NCBI GenBank assembly: GCA_903772945.1
Contig: CAICTM010000309.1
Coordinates: 1-64,000, forward strand
Length of the DNA: 64,000 bases
Direction of reading: 5' to 3'
Origin: Seminavis robusta
Taxonomy: Eukaryota; Bacillariophyta; Bacillariophyceae; Naviculales; Naviculaceae
A program made the position numbers and the translations under genes. Positions 1 to 10,740 of this stretch are shown here, piece after piece. The notes beneath the pieces are model-generated. The model ran no database searches, was not told the origin of the DNA, and saw only the letters and a list, made by a program, of their open reading frames with translations. Every line of letters starts with the position of its first letter. Position 1 is the first letter of the stretch.

Positions 1-652
1 ACCACCGGATGAAAAAGCACTGAAGCGGGAATTGATTGGACTGACGATGTATGTCGCCATGTTGTGGCAAAGTTGTTCCTTGAAGAGAAGGGGATCGTTG
101 TGAAGGACAACATCCTCATGCAGGACAACAAAAGCACGATCATTTTTGCAGAGAATGGCAAAGGCAGTTCGGGCAAAAGACTCGGGCTATCAACATTCTT
201 TCTTTTTTATTCATGACCAGATTGGAAAGGCACCTTAGAGTTGTGTACTGCCCAACCTTGGAGATGCGTGGAGATTTTTTCACAAAGCCCTTCAGGGCAA
301 GCTCTTACGAGCACAGGGCTTTCACATGGGGCATCCACCCTTGTTTGATTGCCTAATTTATTTTATTCGTTCCACGGTAGCCACTTAGGGCACCGTGCAG
401 GAGTGTGTTGGAGGAAACATACCTGACACCTCTTTACTATTGACTCGTGTGTTAATCATCTAGTCCGGTTCGCATGTAAATTCATCATGCAAGGAAACCA
501 AGGGAGTTTTAGGTCTAAAGTGCTACGGGGGTCCTTATATCCAATTCAATCACAAGAATTGCTATGCACCACCAGAAAATCCTCACTTTTGCTTTTCAGC
601 TTAATCCAAAACCAAATTACTCCCCAATAAGCTGCAGTATTACTAGCTAACA
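1..652 (+). mobile_element. Ty1/copia retrotransposon 3' end, fossil
   Basis: This is the last part of a Ty1/copia (diatom CoDi-type) element cut by the window edge. From about 90 to 345 the translation carries the RNase H tail of copia polyproteins, with readable blocks QDNKST and GDFFTKPL. A possible 3' LTR starts at TGTTGG (406) and may end at AACA (652), about 247 bp. The element looks broken, with several breaks, and is not young. The LTR limits are inferred from the terminal TG/CA alone because the 5' copy is outside the window. Confidence 0.7.
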
Positions 653-1270
653 TACGGTACCATGGCTGGCTACAATGGCTGGATTGCATGTATTCGTCAT
701 ATGGATCCAAGTAGCGAGCAAACTGAGGAAACAGGAGACGAACGCTGAAAAAAAGCCGAATTTAGGGTTAAAGTTACATCTTAATCTGAATGTTTGCATA
801 AAATTGATAATTTACCGCAGCTACCCAAACTCCAAAGTTGTCTTCAGGCTCACCAGTAATTACAGCCAGCTACACTACTAGTAGTAGGTCTAGCTAGCTA
901 GCTAGATGGTTCTAGCACAGCGTGAGCTTTTTCCTCTACTAGAATGGCTTTTGCTTCCTTAGTGGATTTGCCCTCGTAAACTTTGGCTTTGAGGGCATCA
1001 TTAGCCCGACTGGATTGTGGGTGGACTACCGGTAGGTGCTTGTATCTGCCGTTGTGTTTTTCCAGCCACTCCAAGTCCTCTTCGTGTATGGTTAGCTAGC
1101 TAGCTAGAGGGGATTTTGGACTACTTATTACTTCCGCACACTTTCAGTTATGATCGTGATTCATCCTACTTCTAAAGAAAAGATCTTCCTCTCGCTGCTG
1201 CTTCTCAGCTTCCTTCTCTTCGTGAGCAGCCAGCAGTCCTCGCATTTGCCGTTTCCGTCAGCTTCATTCA
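653..1270. other. intergenic, with one short coding-like stretch
   Basis: There is no complete gene here. (GCTA)n runs lie at 891-905 and near 1092-1107. On the minus strand, from about 1093 down to a stop at 898-900, a 62-codon open frame without an ATG reads like protein (EEDLEWLEKHNGRYKHL near its start). It could be a lone exon or a relic; I do not recognise it. Confidence 0.25.
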
Positions 1271-2842
1271 CTACATTTGTAGATTTATCGTTACTTCTGG
1301 ATGCCCCTTGATTGCACACGTGCATGTTGTGAAGTCGTCTGCAAAATACAAAACGCATTTATGGGGTTCCAGGCTGGCTCCTCTTCCATTCTTGGCGGAG
1401 CGGCAGTCAACAACGTAGTACTCCTTCATTTCTACTTTCCGGTATTTGCCTTTGTTACCCTTTGAATCCTGGACTTTCTTGAAGCGACCCATGTGTTCTC
1501 CTATGCCATCACATTGTCGAACCATTTCAATGCACCACTTCATCTGACCATTGACATAAAAATCCAACTCACCAGTCACAGGCTTGGCGTTGGGATCCTG
1601 AGAGTCGACAGCAATGGTACCGAATTCCGGCGTAATTGAATGTCTGGCTGGTAGTTTCATAGACATTGCCTCGTTCATAAGCTGTTGAAAGGCTGCTTCC
1701 TTTGGAAACCTCCCATTCTGGACAGCCTGCCGCAGCCTCGTTGCCGACATTGTTTCGATGGACTCAATGATTAATTCTCGGAGCGTCTTGGGAGCATCCA
1801 GGGGGCGGTTGGGGAAGCACTGCCGGTTGTAGTACCAGTTTGCTGCGAAACACGCGAATTTTCCATCACCGTTCAAGATACCAGCTCGGATTAAAGGGAA
1901 GATGGGTGAAGCAGAATAGTTTTCCGAACCTGGTTTCTGAACCAGGGCCATTTGCAAGTACATCTTCATTTCCTTTGTCAGCTCATTAATGTCAAATCCA
2001 TAACACCTGTCGAGTAATGTCGTGAAGTAATGTGTTCGCAGATGATCAAGTGCCTCGTCTTCCGAAAGTTTTTTTTCTTCGCGCGCTTGTTTTCTACGGC
2101 TCGGATAGCGGCCATGATCACTCCGATATGATACTTTTGTTCGATTTCCCCGTCGTCGTCGTCGCTTTCCTCGTCGCTTTCCTCTTCCAGCGGCCAGATC
2201 CTGCTAAGTGTAAGAACCTGGTCTTTAAACCGCTCCCACTTGCCATAATCATACCCATGCTTTGCTTGCCAATGCTCTAGATGGACGGATATCCAATCGT
2301 TTGCTTCCTCTTCGTTGATGTTTGGATTAACGTGCTTCAATGTCCCAAAATGCACGGGCGACACGGGCAATCACCACAAACAGGCCTTTTGAAGAAGCGG
2401 CGCTACCGTCCTTCACAACAATCTCCCAAAATTTGTTGAATTTCTTATCATAGGCGTTCTGAGCATCGTCAATGAGCAACCATGTATTCTTCAATTTCTT
2501 CAAAGCATTTCTATCCTTGGTGATTCCTTTATCGGCAAGATCCTTGATAAGCTCCACCGGATCATCGGATCGAATGGGATATCGGATCACGTTAGCTTCC
2601 TTCAGTTCAAGAGAGTTATGAAGGAGCTCCAACAGTGAGGTTTTGCCTGTGGACGGTGGAGATCCCAGGACGACAAAGCTGCTTTTCTTGGCATATTTGT
2701 AAATGCGCTGCAGGGTGGCCACTCGCGGCAAGTGCCTTTTGTCAAGGTGTATCCCATCCGGTTTCCGGGTAGGCGACGGCGCTGTGCTTTTCGCCGATGA
2801 GGCGACGGGGGATTTCAGCAGGGACATGCATATGGTGGCCAT
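1271..2842 (-). pseudogene. broken Crinkler-like NTPase/nuclease (toxin-type) gene, fossil
   Basis: The 5' part carries a P-loop NTPase with Walker A GSPPSTGKTS and a Walker B-like block WLLIDDAQ. The 3' part carries a PD-(D/E)XK-type nuclease signature (GELDFYV followed by an E-x-V-R block). NTPase plus restriction-like nuclease is the architecture of Crinkler/CR effector-type proteins, which are widespread in stramenopiles. The parts lie in different frames, so the copy looks broken, with about two breaks. An intron-containing live gene is less likely but not excluded. Confidence 0.5.
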
Positions 2843-3877
2843 GGAAGCGCAAGTCTTGCGCTGCTGCTCGTCTTTCGATGAATGTTACTAGCTAGCTAGT
2901 ACGGCTGTTTGGAGGCAGGCGAAGAGCGGAAAAGAGCATGGCGATGCTTCGCGCGAGGCACTCCACCTCGGGCGTTTTCTTTGGGATAATAGACATTGAA
3001 TCGTGCAGTCCAAGAACGGGCTTGGGGACTTCTCCCAGAAAGGACACGTCCTGGCCTCACAAGTACAGTAATTTCCAGAAAGCTAGACTACACTGAAGTA
3101 GCAGCAAAAAGACGATGAATAATTTCTTTTGCTTATTACAAGCAAGCAGCCAAACTGGTTCTAGCCAGAGCAAATCTTCGTGCTTGACATCAAGCACGAA
3201 AGCCCCAAATGTTACGGCTGGCTGGTGGCTGGTGCCATCAAGTGGCACCAACAAGATAACTGCGGTAGCTACTGTACGATGTATGAGACTCTAGCTAGGC
3301 GCAAACTAGGCGCAAGCGTCTCGATGATCCAAGTCCACCTGTGTAAGGCTCCGATAGCAGAAGGACAACCAATACTCTGTTGAGCAACAATCCCCACAAA
3401 AAACACTGGCCATCACAGTCCTCGGGTAAGTACGGTACGAGCCCTGGTGCCATGGAAGAAATCCCAACGTCGAAGGTGCACGGCCGCGACCGTTTTTACA
3501 TGTGGACTAGCTTTACTCGCGTGTACAAGTAGTTTGCATTCCTGTTTTCTGAACAAAGACATTTAGGGTAGATTAGGTAAATATGGGGCTAAAGTTGCAT
3601 AATGTTACCGCATCTACCTGAAGTGTCCTGAGTGACGGTCAGTCTTCCTGTTCGTCGCAGGTGGTCACCCGGTCCCCCAAGACCCCCCGCACTGAATTCT
3701 GAATTCGCTGCATGCAACCACCAACAGCACCGCATGGGATCATTCTCGTTGTTCTGCAACACCACAAAAGCAATCTCATGCGTGTCATCCCAGACTTGTG
3801 TCGTCTCTCTCCTCCCACAACCGGCCACAACAACAAACAACAGCAAACTCGATCAGCAGCAAAGAACAGCATAAACA
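2843..3877. other. intergenic with inverted repeats
   Basis: I see no complete gene. Near 2897-3060 the minus strand has a coding-like open stretch (SMSIIPKKTPEVECLARS) without a clear start; it may be a relic of the neighbouring fossil family. A perfect 11+11 bp inverted repeat with a 2 bp centre lies at 3177-3200, and a 7 bp stem (GGTGCCA/TGGCACC) follows at about 3231-3249. The last 100 bases before 3878 are CA-rich and look like the leader of the next gene. Confidence 0.35.
3177..3200. repeat. near-perfect palindrome TTCGTGCTTGA-CA-TCAAGCACGAA
   Basis: The two 11 bp arms are exact complements around a 2 bp spacer. It could be a protein-binding site, a MITE remnant or chance. No gene lies over it. 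Confidence 0.5.
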
Positions 3878-4687
3878 ATGAGTTGGCTCAACGACTTGAT
3901 GCAATCAATGAGCAACCTGAAGATGGACGATCGTCAAGTCCATTATCGAATTCTCAACGAGCTTTCAGAACCTATTAAAATCCAAATCTTCAATGAAGAC
4001 CCTGACGACCTTCAAGATGAAGAGGATGAAGAAGACGATCAGGAAAATGATAATGATGATGAAGATCTTTTTAATGGTTATGCGCCACTGACACGCGAGC
4101 AAATACCGCCGGGCCAAGAGTGGACCTACAAGAAGCAGTGCGCCTGTGGTGACTGCTGCGTGGGAACGATCAAGGTGGACACTGCCAACGACAGAATGTT
4201 CTTGGTAGATGCCAACGAAACATCGTCGAATAAGAAAATCACACGCCAAGTAATGACAACAATCTGCAGTGATAACGAGACGGTAGGTGAACAAAGCTGC
4301 CAGAGCCTGGATTGTGACGAGCAACAACAAAGAGAGGAGGACTCTGAACAACAAAGACCCTTGGTCGTCAACTTGACCCTCGAAGTGAAAGTGGATGATT
4401 CTCCAAAAATAGACAAAGAAGATCCCTTGATTGTCAACCTGATCCTCAAAGCAGTCCCTGCTTCAGCTACATCTACTGAAAAAGAAATATCCCGCGATTG
4501 TCTCAGCCCTACTTCCGTAAACGGCATGCTCCAACGACTGCAAGATATCGAAACCATGATCGCCATAGGCCACGAAGTCCCAGATTCGCTGGATGAGCAG
4601 ATATCGGAGCGATCCAAGCTTTCTCAGTTCTCCGAACGGTCAAAGCTTTCTTCGCTGTCGGAGCGATCCAAGCTTTCTCATGTATGA
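3878..4687 (+). CDS. acidic protein of unknown function with SERSKLS repeats
   Basis: The protein has 269 residues and starts at an ATG after a CA-rich leader (context ACAATGAG). Residues about 45-65 form a very acidic run of Asp, Glu and Asn. A middle region, about residues 80-110, contains CACGDCC, which could bind metal or form disulfides. Two similar blocks, VVNLTLEVKVDD and IVNLILKAV, sit about 25 residues apart. The C-terminus ends in three tandem copies of the octad SERSKLS plus one variable residue. No signal peptide or membrane segment is visible. The long open frame with normal codon use supports a real gene, but I do not recognise a family. It may be lineage-specific and largely disordered. 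Confidence 0.7.
   Translation: MSWLNDLMQSMSNLKMDDRQVHYRILNELSEPIKIQIFNEDPDDLQDEEDEEDDQENDNDDEDLFNGYAPLTREQIPPGQEWTYKKQCACGDCCVGTIKVDTANDRMFLVDANETSSNKKITRQVMTTICSDNETVGEQSCQSLDCDEQQQREEDSEQQRPLVVNLTLEVKVDDSPKIDKEDPLIVNLILKAVPASATSTEKEISRDCLSPTSVNGMLQRLQDIETMIAIGHEVPDSLDEQISERSKLSQFSERSKLSSLSERSKLSHV
4600..4687 (+). repeat. 24 bp tandem repeat encoding SERSKLS
   Basis: Three adjacent 24 bp units encode the C-terminal octads of the upstream gene. The first and third units share GGAGCGATCCAAGCTTTCTC; the middle unit is slightly diverged. This suggests recent in-frame expansion at the end of the gene. Confidence 0.6.
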
Positions 4688-5877
4688 TCCGAGCATCGAA
4701 GGTATCCCCTGTTTGGAGCCGCAGGCTGTGCATAGGGGCATGCCAGAGCTATGAGGACAGCATGCAAAATACGGGGACAGCTGAAACACGCAAAGCCAAA
4801 CCCAGCGCGTAGACGACAAGATCGGGCACGAGACAAACAGTACATGTACCATAAAACAACATCAGTGTAAAATTACTTTCCAATCTGTACATGGGTTTTG
4901 TGTCGTGATGAAGATGGTTTATTTTTTAAAATAAAACAATGTCCTGGATAGCGCAAGAGTAGAATCAGCAATCCGTTGCTGACCTAGCTGGTACATGTAA
5001 TGGCTTGGCGCTAAACGGTCGATTTATGCTTGCGAAAGACCACTACATGCGGAGAGTACTACGCGAAATGCATCTCTCGGCCTTCTGTTCTGGTTCTCAC
5101 CGTCGCTACGAGGGACATTGAGCCAACGTTCAATGCTCGTCACTTCCGTTACATGCATTCTCGCAAAGCAATACAGGAGATCAATCGATCGGTTGGGTAC
5201 CTACTAAGTACCGGCATATTCATCCAACAAGGAGAATAATTTTAAAAGATTAATTCGTAGTACAACAGACGACATCACATCAACGGCCAACCAGGCAGCC
5301 TCCGCGTTGCAAAAACGTCGAGCAGAGCCAGCCCAGACTGGGCTCGACAAGAGCAAAACTACGACAACGAAATGTCTTTTTTGTTTTGTTTTTGCCAGAG
5401 GAAACTGCTGCACCGCTTCGAAGTTGACATTAACCCATGGATAGCTTCTGTAACCTACCGGTATGCATACATATAGCCAGCCTAGCAAAAGCAACGCGGT
5501 GCTCACCCTTGCAACTTGCAATGTGAGATTCATAGTCATGTACATGGTAGCGGTACATGAACCAGGTACAGGTCGTACCGAGGATCGACCGGTGCGATCG
5601 TGTTCCAAACTGTGACTGCCTTCCCTGGAACGGTGACTGGAGTCAGTTTGGTCGGACTAAAAGAGCGATGTACGTATAATTTGAAGCAAAAGGATTTAAC
5701 GTATGGGTCTCTTGAAATCGAATCCATTCTATTCCTTGCGGATCCAACATATCATACACGACATCTAGTCTAGCTAGCTGGCTGATCTCCCTCTGAACTC
5801 ACTTTTGCTCTCATAAAATCAACAGCAACACCACACGAAGCAGAAAACAAAAAGCAATCTTTCTCATCTCACTCACC
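4688..5877. other. intergenic, no gene seen
   Basis: This 1.2 kb stretch between two plus-strand genes has only short random frames. The AT-rich segment at 4915-4940 may hold the 3' end of the upstream transcript. The CA-rich bases at 5820-5877 look like the leader of the next gene. Confidence 0.4.
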
Positions 5878-6441
5878 ATGTCATCATACTTGGAATTGAA
5901 AATTGAGTATCAGCCACAACACCACAGGTATGACCTGGACCAGTACATGCAGAATTTGATCTTGACCTTTCCTAGGGATCAAGTACCTATCCTGTTCGAT
6001 GGAAGGGTGCCCCTTTCAGTATGGCAAGATACCTACGACCAGTTACTTGCGAAGTATCGAGCAGCATTGGAGGTCATCTCAAAGCTTACCCCACAAGGCA
6101 AAACGCGCTTTCTCATTCTGATTCCTTGCCTGGTGCCAGTCTTTTTGCCAATCCTTTGTTGGCGTTCTCATAAGCTGGCCAACAAAGCTAAGGAGCACGA
6201 ACAAGCCTTTGTACAGTTCTGTCAGGACCAAGCGGCAATTTATCGACCCTACGGAGTTCAGGTGACTCTTGCAAAGGAACTAATCAGTCATGGTTTCGGA
6301 AGCGATCGGCACATGGAAAACGAAGTTGTGGGGCTGCGCTTTGATGTTGTTGCCGCAGCGACCACCACAGGGATGCCAACTTGGCAAGCACCAACCTCGC
6401 AGGCCCAAGGCTATGTTCCTCCTTTTATTTTTCGTTCTTAG
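5878..6441 (+). CDS. small membrane protein resembling Golgin A7/ERF4
   Basis: The protein has 187 residues and starts at an ATG in the context CACCATGTC. One strong hydrophobic segment lies at about residues 81-98 (FLILIPCLVPVFLPILC). The order of features follows the Golgin A7/ERF4 family, the accessory subunit of Ras-type DHHC palmitoyltransferases: an FDGRVPLSVWQDTYDQL block like FPAELENRIDRQQFEETV, a hydrophobic middle, a helical block, then IYRPYGVQVTL where Golgin A7 has IYAPQGLLLTD, and a final GLRFDVV like GLRVIEI. If correct, it would sit on Golgi or ER membranes beside a DHHC enzyme. The match was made by eye from memory of the human protein, so the family call is tentative. The gene itself looks sound. 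Confidence 0.5.
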   Translation: MSSYLELKIEYQPQHHRYDLDQYMQNLILTFPRDQVPILFDGRVPLSVWQDTYDQLLAKYRAALEVISKLTPQGKTRFLILIPCLVPVFLPILCWRSHKLANKAKEHEQAFVQFCQDQAAIYRPYGVQVTLAKELISHGFGSDRHMENEVVGLRFDVVAAATTTGMPTWQAPTSQAQGYVPPFIFRS

Positions 6442-8450
6442 AAGGCAGATGAGCAGTCTTCAATGAACGGTGGAGGAGAGAAATAGTACCGTACCGGAAC
6501 CATACCGGTAGCCCAACTTGATTACGAAGTACTAGTACTAGTACAGTCGTATCTTGGGGGGCACGTGGGACCTGAAATTAAATTGAAGAGAGGTCATAGA
6601 AGTTTCTAGCTAAGGCTGTTGCTAAGGCTGTGGGCTGCAGGCAGCAGGCTGCAGACTAAAGCTAGACTACCGTATCTAAAGAATGAATCCCGGATGAGAG
6701 CTTCCAGGAGGATCTGTGTTTCCTAGCTTGCTGCCGTGAGCGACTCGAGATTGCCATTTCATCCCTGCTCGTACAGTAGAAGGTGAGCGAATATTGCCAC
6801 GATTAGTAATTACCTCTTTACTAGCGGTAGCAGCTAGTAGGAGCAAATAGGTGCGGTACTAATACGCTTTGCTCCGAGTGGTTGGCTCGCTGCAGACTGT
6901 CCCATGCATGCCTCAATGAAGCGGCTGAGCAGCCACGGAGAGAGACATCTACACCCAGGATCCAAATTGCCTTCCCCCTTCACTCCTTTCGAAAGCTGCG
7001 GGTAAAGACGACAAGGATCATGCCCAATCTGGAGGTTTCTGAGATCGGTGAAGGTACTGGAAACTGGAGATGAGCTGATCCTGAGGTGCGTGATTGTCGG
7101 CTCAAGAAATCTCAATAAACAAAACCAAAGATGTGATACGATTACCCACCTAATCTTACGAGGGGGGCGTCTCAGTTTTAAGCAAGGAGCTACACTATCG
7201 CCCTACTTCTTGTCCTGGGGCTGCACGTACCGGTATGCCCTCAATGGAATGAATAGAGAGAAGCTTGTGTGTGATCTACTCCGAGCAATCGTTTCAGCAA
7301 TCGTTTCAGCAATCGTGGCTTGAGGCCGATCATCACAAGTCGCACGAACACTCCGAGTTACGTGGTCAAAGTAAAGTAAGCAAGCATGGTGAACTTAGAC
7401 TACTTATTACTTCCGTCTAAAGGAAGCAAGAGCTGTATTGCGCACGGTACTGGTACCAGTACCACGGTTCCACAGTTCCACAGCCGAGCTAAAAGCCGTA
7501 CCGTACCGCCACAACCTACTCGAGTGAATGATAACTTATAAGAGTTCTCTATGCGTCATCGTATCAATCAAAACGCAATTTATGCGCTGCTATGACTGCT
7601 TGGGCTATCAAGGAAGCCTTGCGAACTTTGCGAAGGGAGAAAGAGCAACGAAAGCAAGAATTGAACACCCAGTGTCCAAGCAATCTACGATTCCAATTCA
7701 ACATGGGCACCGGCGGCGACTGCCTGGGAGCTTCACCGGTACAAGCCTCTGGAATTCACAAAAGCAAAATTACAAATATTACAATACTAATACAGTTAAT
7801 CACGTTGAATGCTTGATTTGGCGATAAATCAAAAGGATTATTTTCAAACTCATCTCTTTTGATGCACTGGTTACGAATACTGGAAGCTGCTGGTAAAAAC
7901 TTGGTGACCACTGCCCACAGCCTGGGTATATAGGCGGCGCGAGCGTCCCCGGCCGGCCAGAAGCCATTCGAGCTGGGATATGGGGCCCAGTGAGAGTCCA
8001 AAAGCAAAACAACGCAAATAACAAATTCGACTCACCAGGAGCTAAAAAGTAAACTAACAAATAACGAAAGGCAATGAGGTGAGAGGCGCATATGGAATTT
8101 GCGTACAACCAGTGCAGGGATGGATCAAGCTTGTAGCCCTCCTCAACATCTATATGAGCGGGAAGTCAGTAGCTGCCTTGGTTGTAGAGTAGTGCGCGTA
8201 AAACAATAAGGTGCTTTCTGGTACTGTAGAAAATTGTATGGGGCATCTAACTGCTGTTTGGAAGGCCTCAAAAAGAGTGGAATAAAGGTGCTGCTAGAAC
8301 GTCGCAGCTGCAAGGCTTGGTGCAAACCGATTGAGAGTTAAGCAGTGTATACCTACTCCAGCTATCTGTAGCTGCTCAAGCTGGGGGGTGAACTGTGTAT
8401 TGCAATATCCAATTGCAAAACGTTGTTTTTGTTGATGTTGGCAGTCGTTA
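6442..8450. other. intergenic, no gene seen
   Basis: About 2 kb without a convincing gene. It contains scattered GTACCGGTA-type palindromes and, at about 7288-7318, three tandem copies of a 12 bp unit (AGCAATCGTTTC). The open frames at 7528-7827 and 7800-8108 overlap each other on opposite strands and show no motif. Confidence 0.4.
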
Positions 8451-10350
8451 TTTTACTGTTGTACTGGACTTTAAATAAATTTTTTTAAAATAAAAATGCA
8501 AAAATGAATTCATTTTAATGTAAAAATATGATGTTTTTGACATTTTTACCAACATATTTATATAGCTACATTGCACGACAACATCACGCGACTCTATTAC
8601 AAAATTTATTGATAATTCTAACACATAAGAACATAGTTCTAACACATCAGATCACAGCTCTGACCACAAAATATAGTTCTAATCGTGAAAATGTAGCTCT
8701 ATTCGCGAAAAATGTAACTCTAAGCAATGATGTATACTTCTATCACCAAAAAATATAGCTTGGAAGCTAAATTGCATGGCATAATACAGACAAGGTTCCA
8801 CGTATGACACGACATTAAATGCATTTCAAATGACAACAAAAAGCTAACATACATTGGAATAGTTCTGTGACGCGTCTCACAGCACAGAAATCTTACACAG
8901 TTCTAATATGTTAAACAACAAATCTAAAACACATGTAATGTAGTCCTAACACACAAACGCAAAAATGTAGTAGACTCTTTAATGTACCAAACTGACTCAG
9001 AAACTCTGACAGCATGCGAAAATTAGTTCTATTACACTCCTTGACACCAAAGCAAAATTGCACAATGATATAGTACTTCCAAAGCTAAAACGCGCGAAAG
9101 TCTAGCTCTCTCACTCGTGTAATATCATAACAAAGATAATGTATTTCAAATGATAATAAAGCTACTAAAACACGAGAATAGTTCTCTCACATGTGTACTA
9201 GAAGAGACTCACTAGAATACAACAAAAAAGCTAAAATACTCATCAGAATGTATTAGTCAAAACTGACATGCGAGAGCGGCACTCTAATACTACACAAGGA
9301 AGCTACTCTAAAAACCAACATGTAGCTCTGTCATGATATAGACACAACTAAAACGCGAGAAAAAGTATTTTTTCATGATCTAATACACAGCATATGAGAA
9401 AGTAGCTCTGCAACGCGTGTGTGTGACATTTAGAAAGAGAACTGAAATTTGCATAAAGACAATTAAAATGCACAAGAATATAATTCTAACATGCAAGAAG
9501 AATGTAGCTGAACACACGAAAATGTAAGACATAGCTCAAATGCGCGAAAACAAGCAAAAATTCAGCTCTAAAACACAAAAGTCTAGCTCTAATATGAAAA
9601 ATGTAATTCTATCAGCGACATTGAAGTCGGTTTGCATTACATAATACAGCAATCTAAAATATGCAAGAATATAGCTCTTGCTCTTGCACAAGTGTGATAC
9701 GACAACAAATGTATTTCACAAGACAATAAAGCAAAAATAGCGACGAGAATATATTTCTCTTACGTGTGTGCCAAAAAGAGATTTCGCTGACATAGAATTT
9801 TTGCTTAACAACAAAGTTGAAATATGAGAGTATGAATTTCAAAAATATAAGAGTCGAGCTGTAACAAGCAGAATCTAACTCAAACACGCGAAAATCTAAC
9901 TCAACGCGCGAGAATCTAGCTTAAACACGCGAGAATCTAGCTCTCATACATAAGAATATAGCTACCTGTATTATGCGACAATGAGCTGCATGACATACGA
10001 ATACAACTATATTACGCGAATTTAAGATAACTTTGCAATTCCAATATGACATCAAAATTACATTCGTGATAAAGTTACGCTGTGTGGCTAATTAGCAACA
10101 TTACGCGAAATTTTGCACGAAATTTTACACGAAATTTTGCACGACATTTTGGCACGACATTTTTGCACGACATTTTGCACGACATTTTGCACGACATTTT
10201 GCACGACATTTTTGCACGACATTTTTGCACGACATTTTTCGACTTTTTACGCGACTTGTTGACCGACTTTACGCGACTTGTTTACGCGACTTGTTTACAC
10301 GACTTGTTTACATGACATTGTTGCACGACGTTTTTGCATGACGTTTAAGA
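8451..10350. repeat. block of diverged tandem repeats (minisatellite-like)
   Basis: From about 8560 to 10050 the sequence is built from many diverged copies of a unit of about 20-25 bp close to TAGCTCTAACACGCGAAAAT. A higher-order module containing ATGTATTTCAAATGACAA followed by AAAGCTAA recurs at about 8820, 9138 and 9710. From 10104 to about 10348 the unit changes to a 12-14 bp repeat, GCACGACATTTT, then to ACGCGACTTGTTT. The block holds no gene; a 77-codon frame at 10082-10315 is only the repeat translated. Confidence 0.75.
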
Positions 10351-10395
10351 GAATACTCACAATGATGTATTTCATTAATTTAATTAGACAACTTA

Positions 10396-10437
10396 GCCAG
10401 TGGGTATTGGGGTCCCCTTTGGTGTATACCCACTGGC
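10396..10437. repeat. 12 bp perfect inverted repeat with inner hairpin
   Basis: GCCAGTGGGTAT (10396-10407) is the exact reverse complement of ATACCCACTGGC (10426-10437). The loop contains GGGGTCCCC, itself able to fold. The element sits exactly between the tandem-repeat block and the AT-rich tract and is GC-rich against its surroundings. Confidence 0.7.
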
Positions 10438-10440
10438 GAC

Positions 10441-10740
10441 ATGAATGATTTTAATAGATCATTAAATTGTTTTTTAGTTTCTCAATTAAAAATAATTAAA
10501 AATAGAGCAAAATTAAAGGATTTATCCTTTTTTATTTTAGATATATTTTAATATTTGTGAATAATATTAGTTTGTAGAAAAACTTGTGTATATAACAGAA
10601 AAATATTTTAATATTACATAAATTAATTGTATTATTATAATCTATTTATTTTATATATTTATATATTTGTTACTTTTACTAGTTTAATTAGTTTTATTGC
10701 CAATAATTACTGAATCATTGTTAAAAAACAGATAACTTGC
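10441..10740. other. extremely AT-rich tract, candidate centromere/ARS-like DNA
   Basis: Counting by eye gives about 46 G or C in these 300 bases, roughly 15% GC, far below the rest of the window. It contains runs such as TTAATTAAAAATAATTAAA-like and TATATATTT-like sequence and no open frame of note. Nuclear centromeres described in Phaeodactylum are short tracts of unusually low GC, so a centromere or replication origin role is possible. An organellar insertion is the main alternative. Confidence 0.4.

Noticed and set aside
3965-4617. Minus-strand hydrophobic and Ser-rich frames
   Set aside because: They are antisense to the acidic gene at 3878; Leu/Ile-rich text is the complement of GAT/GAA codons.
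10082-10315. 77-codon open frame
   Set aside because: It is the GCACGACATTTT tandem repeat read through; the peptide is a mere repeat of L-H-D-I and R-N-F.
8451-10350. Possible CRISPR-like array
   Set aside because: Repeats are diverged, adjacent and without constant spacers, in a eukaryotic context.
10396-10437. Bacterial-type terminator
   Set aside because: No gene ends here and the genome is eukaryotic; the hairpin lacks a proper T-run.
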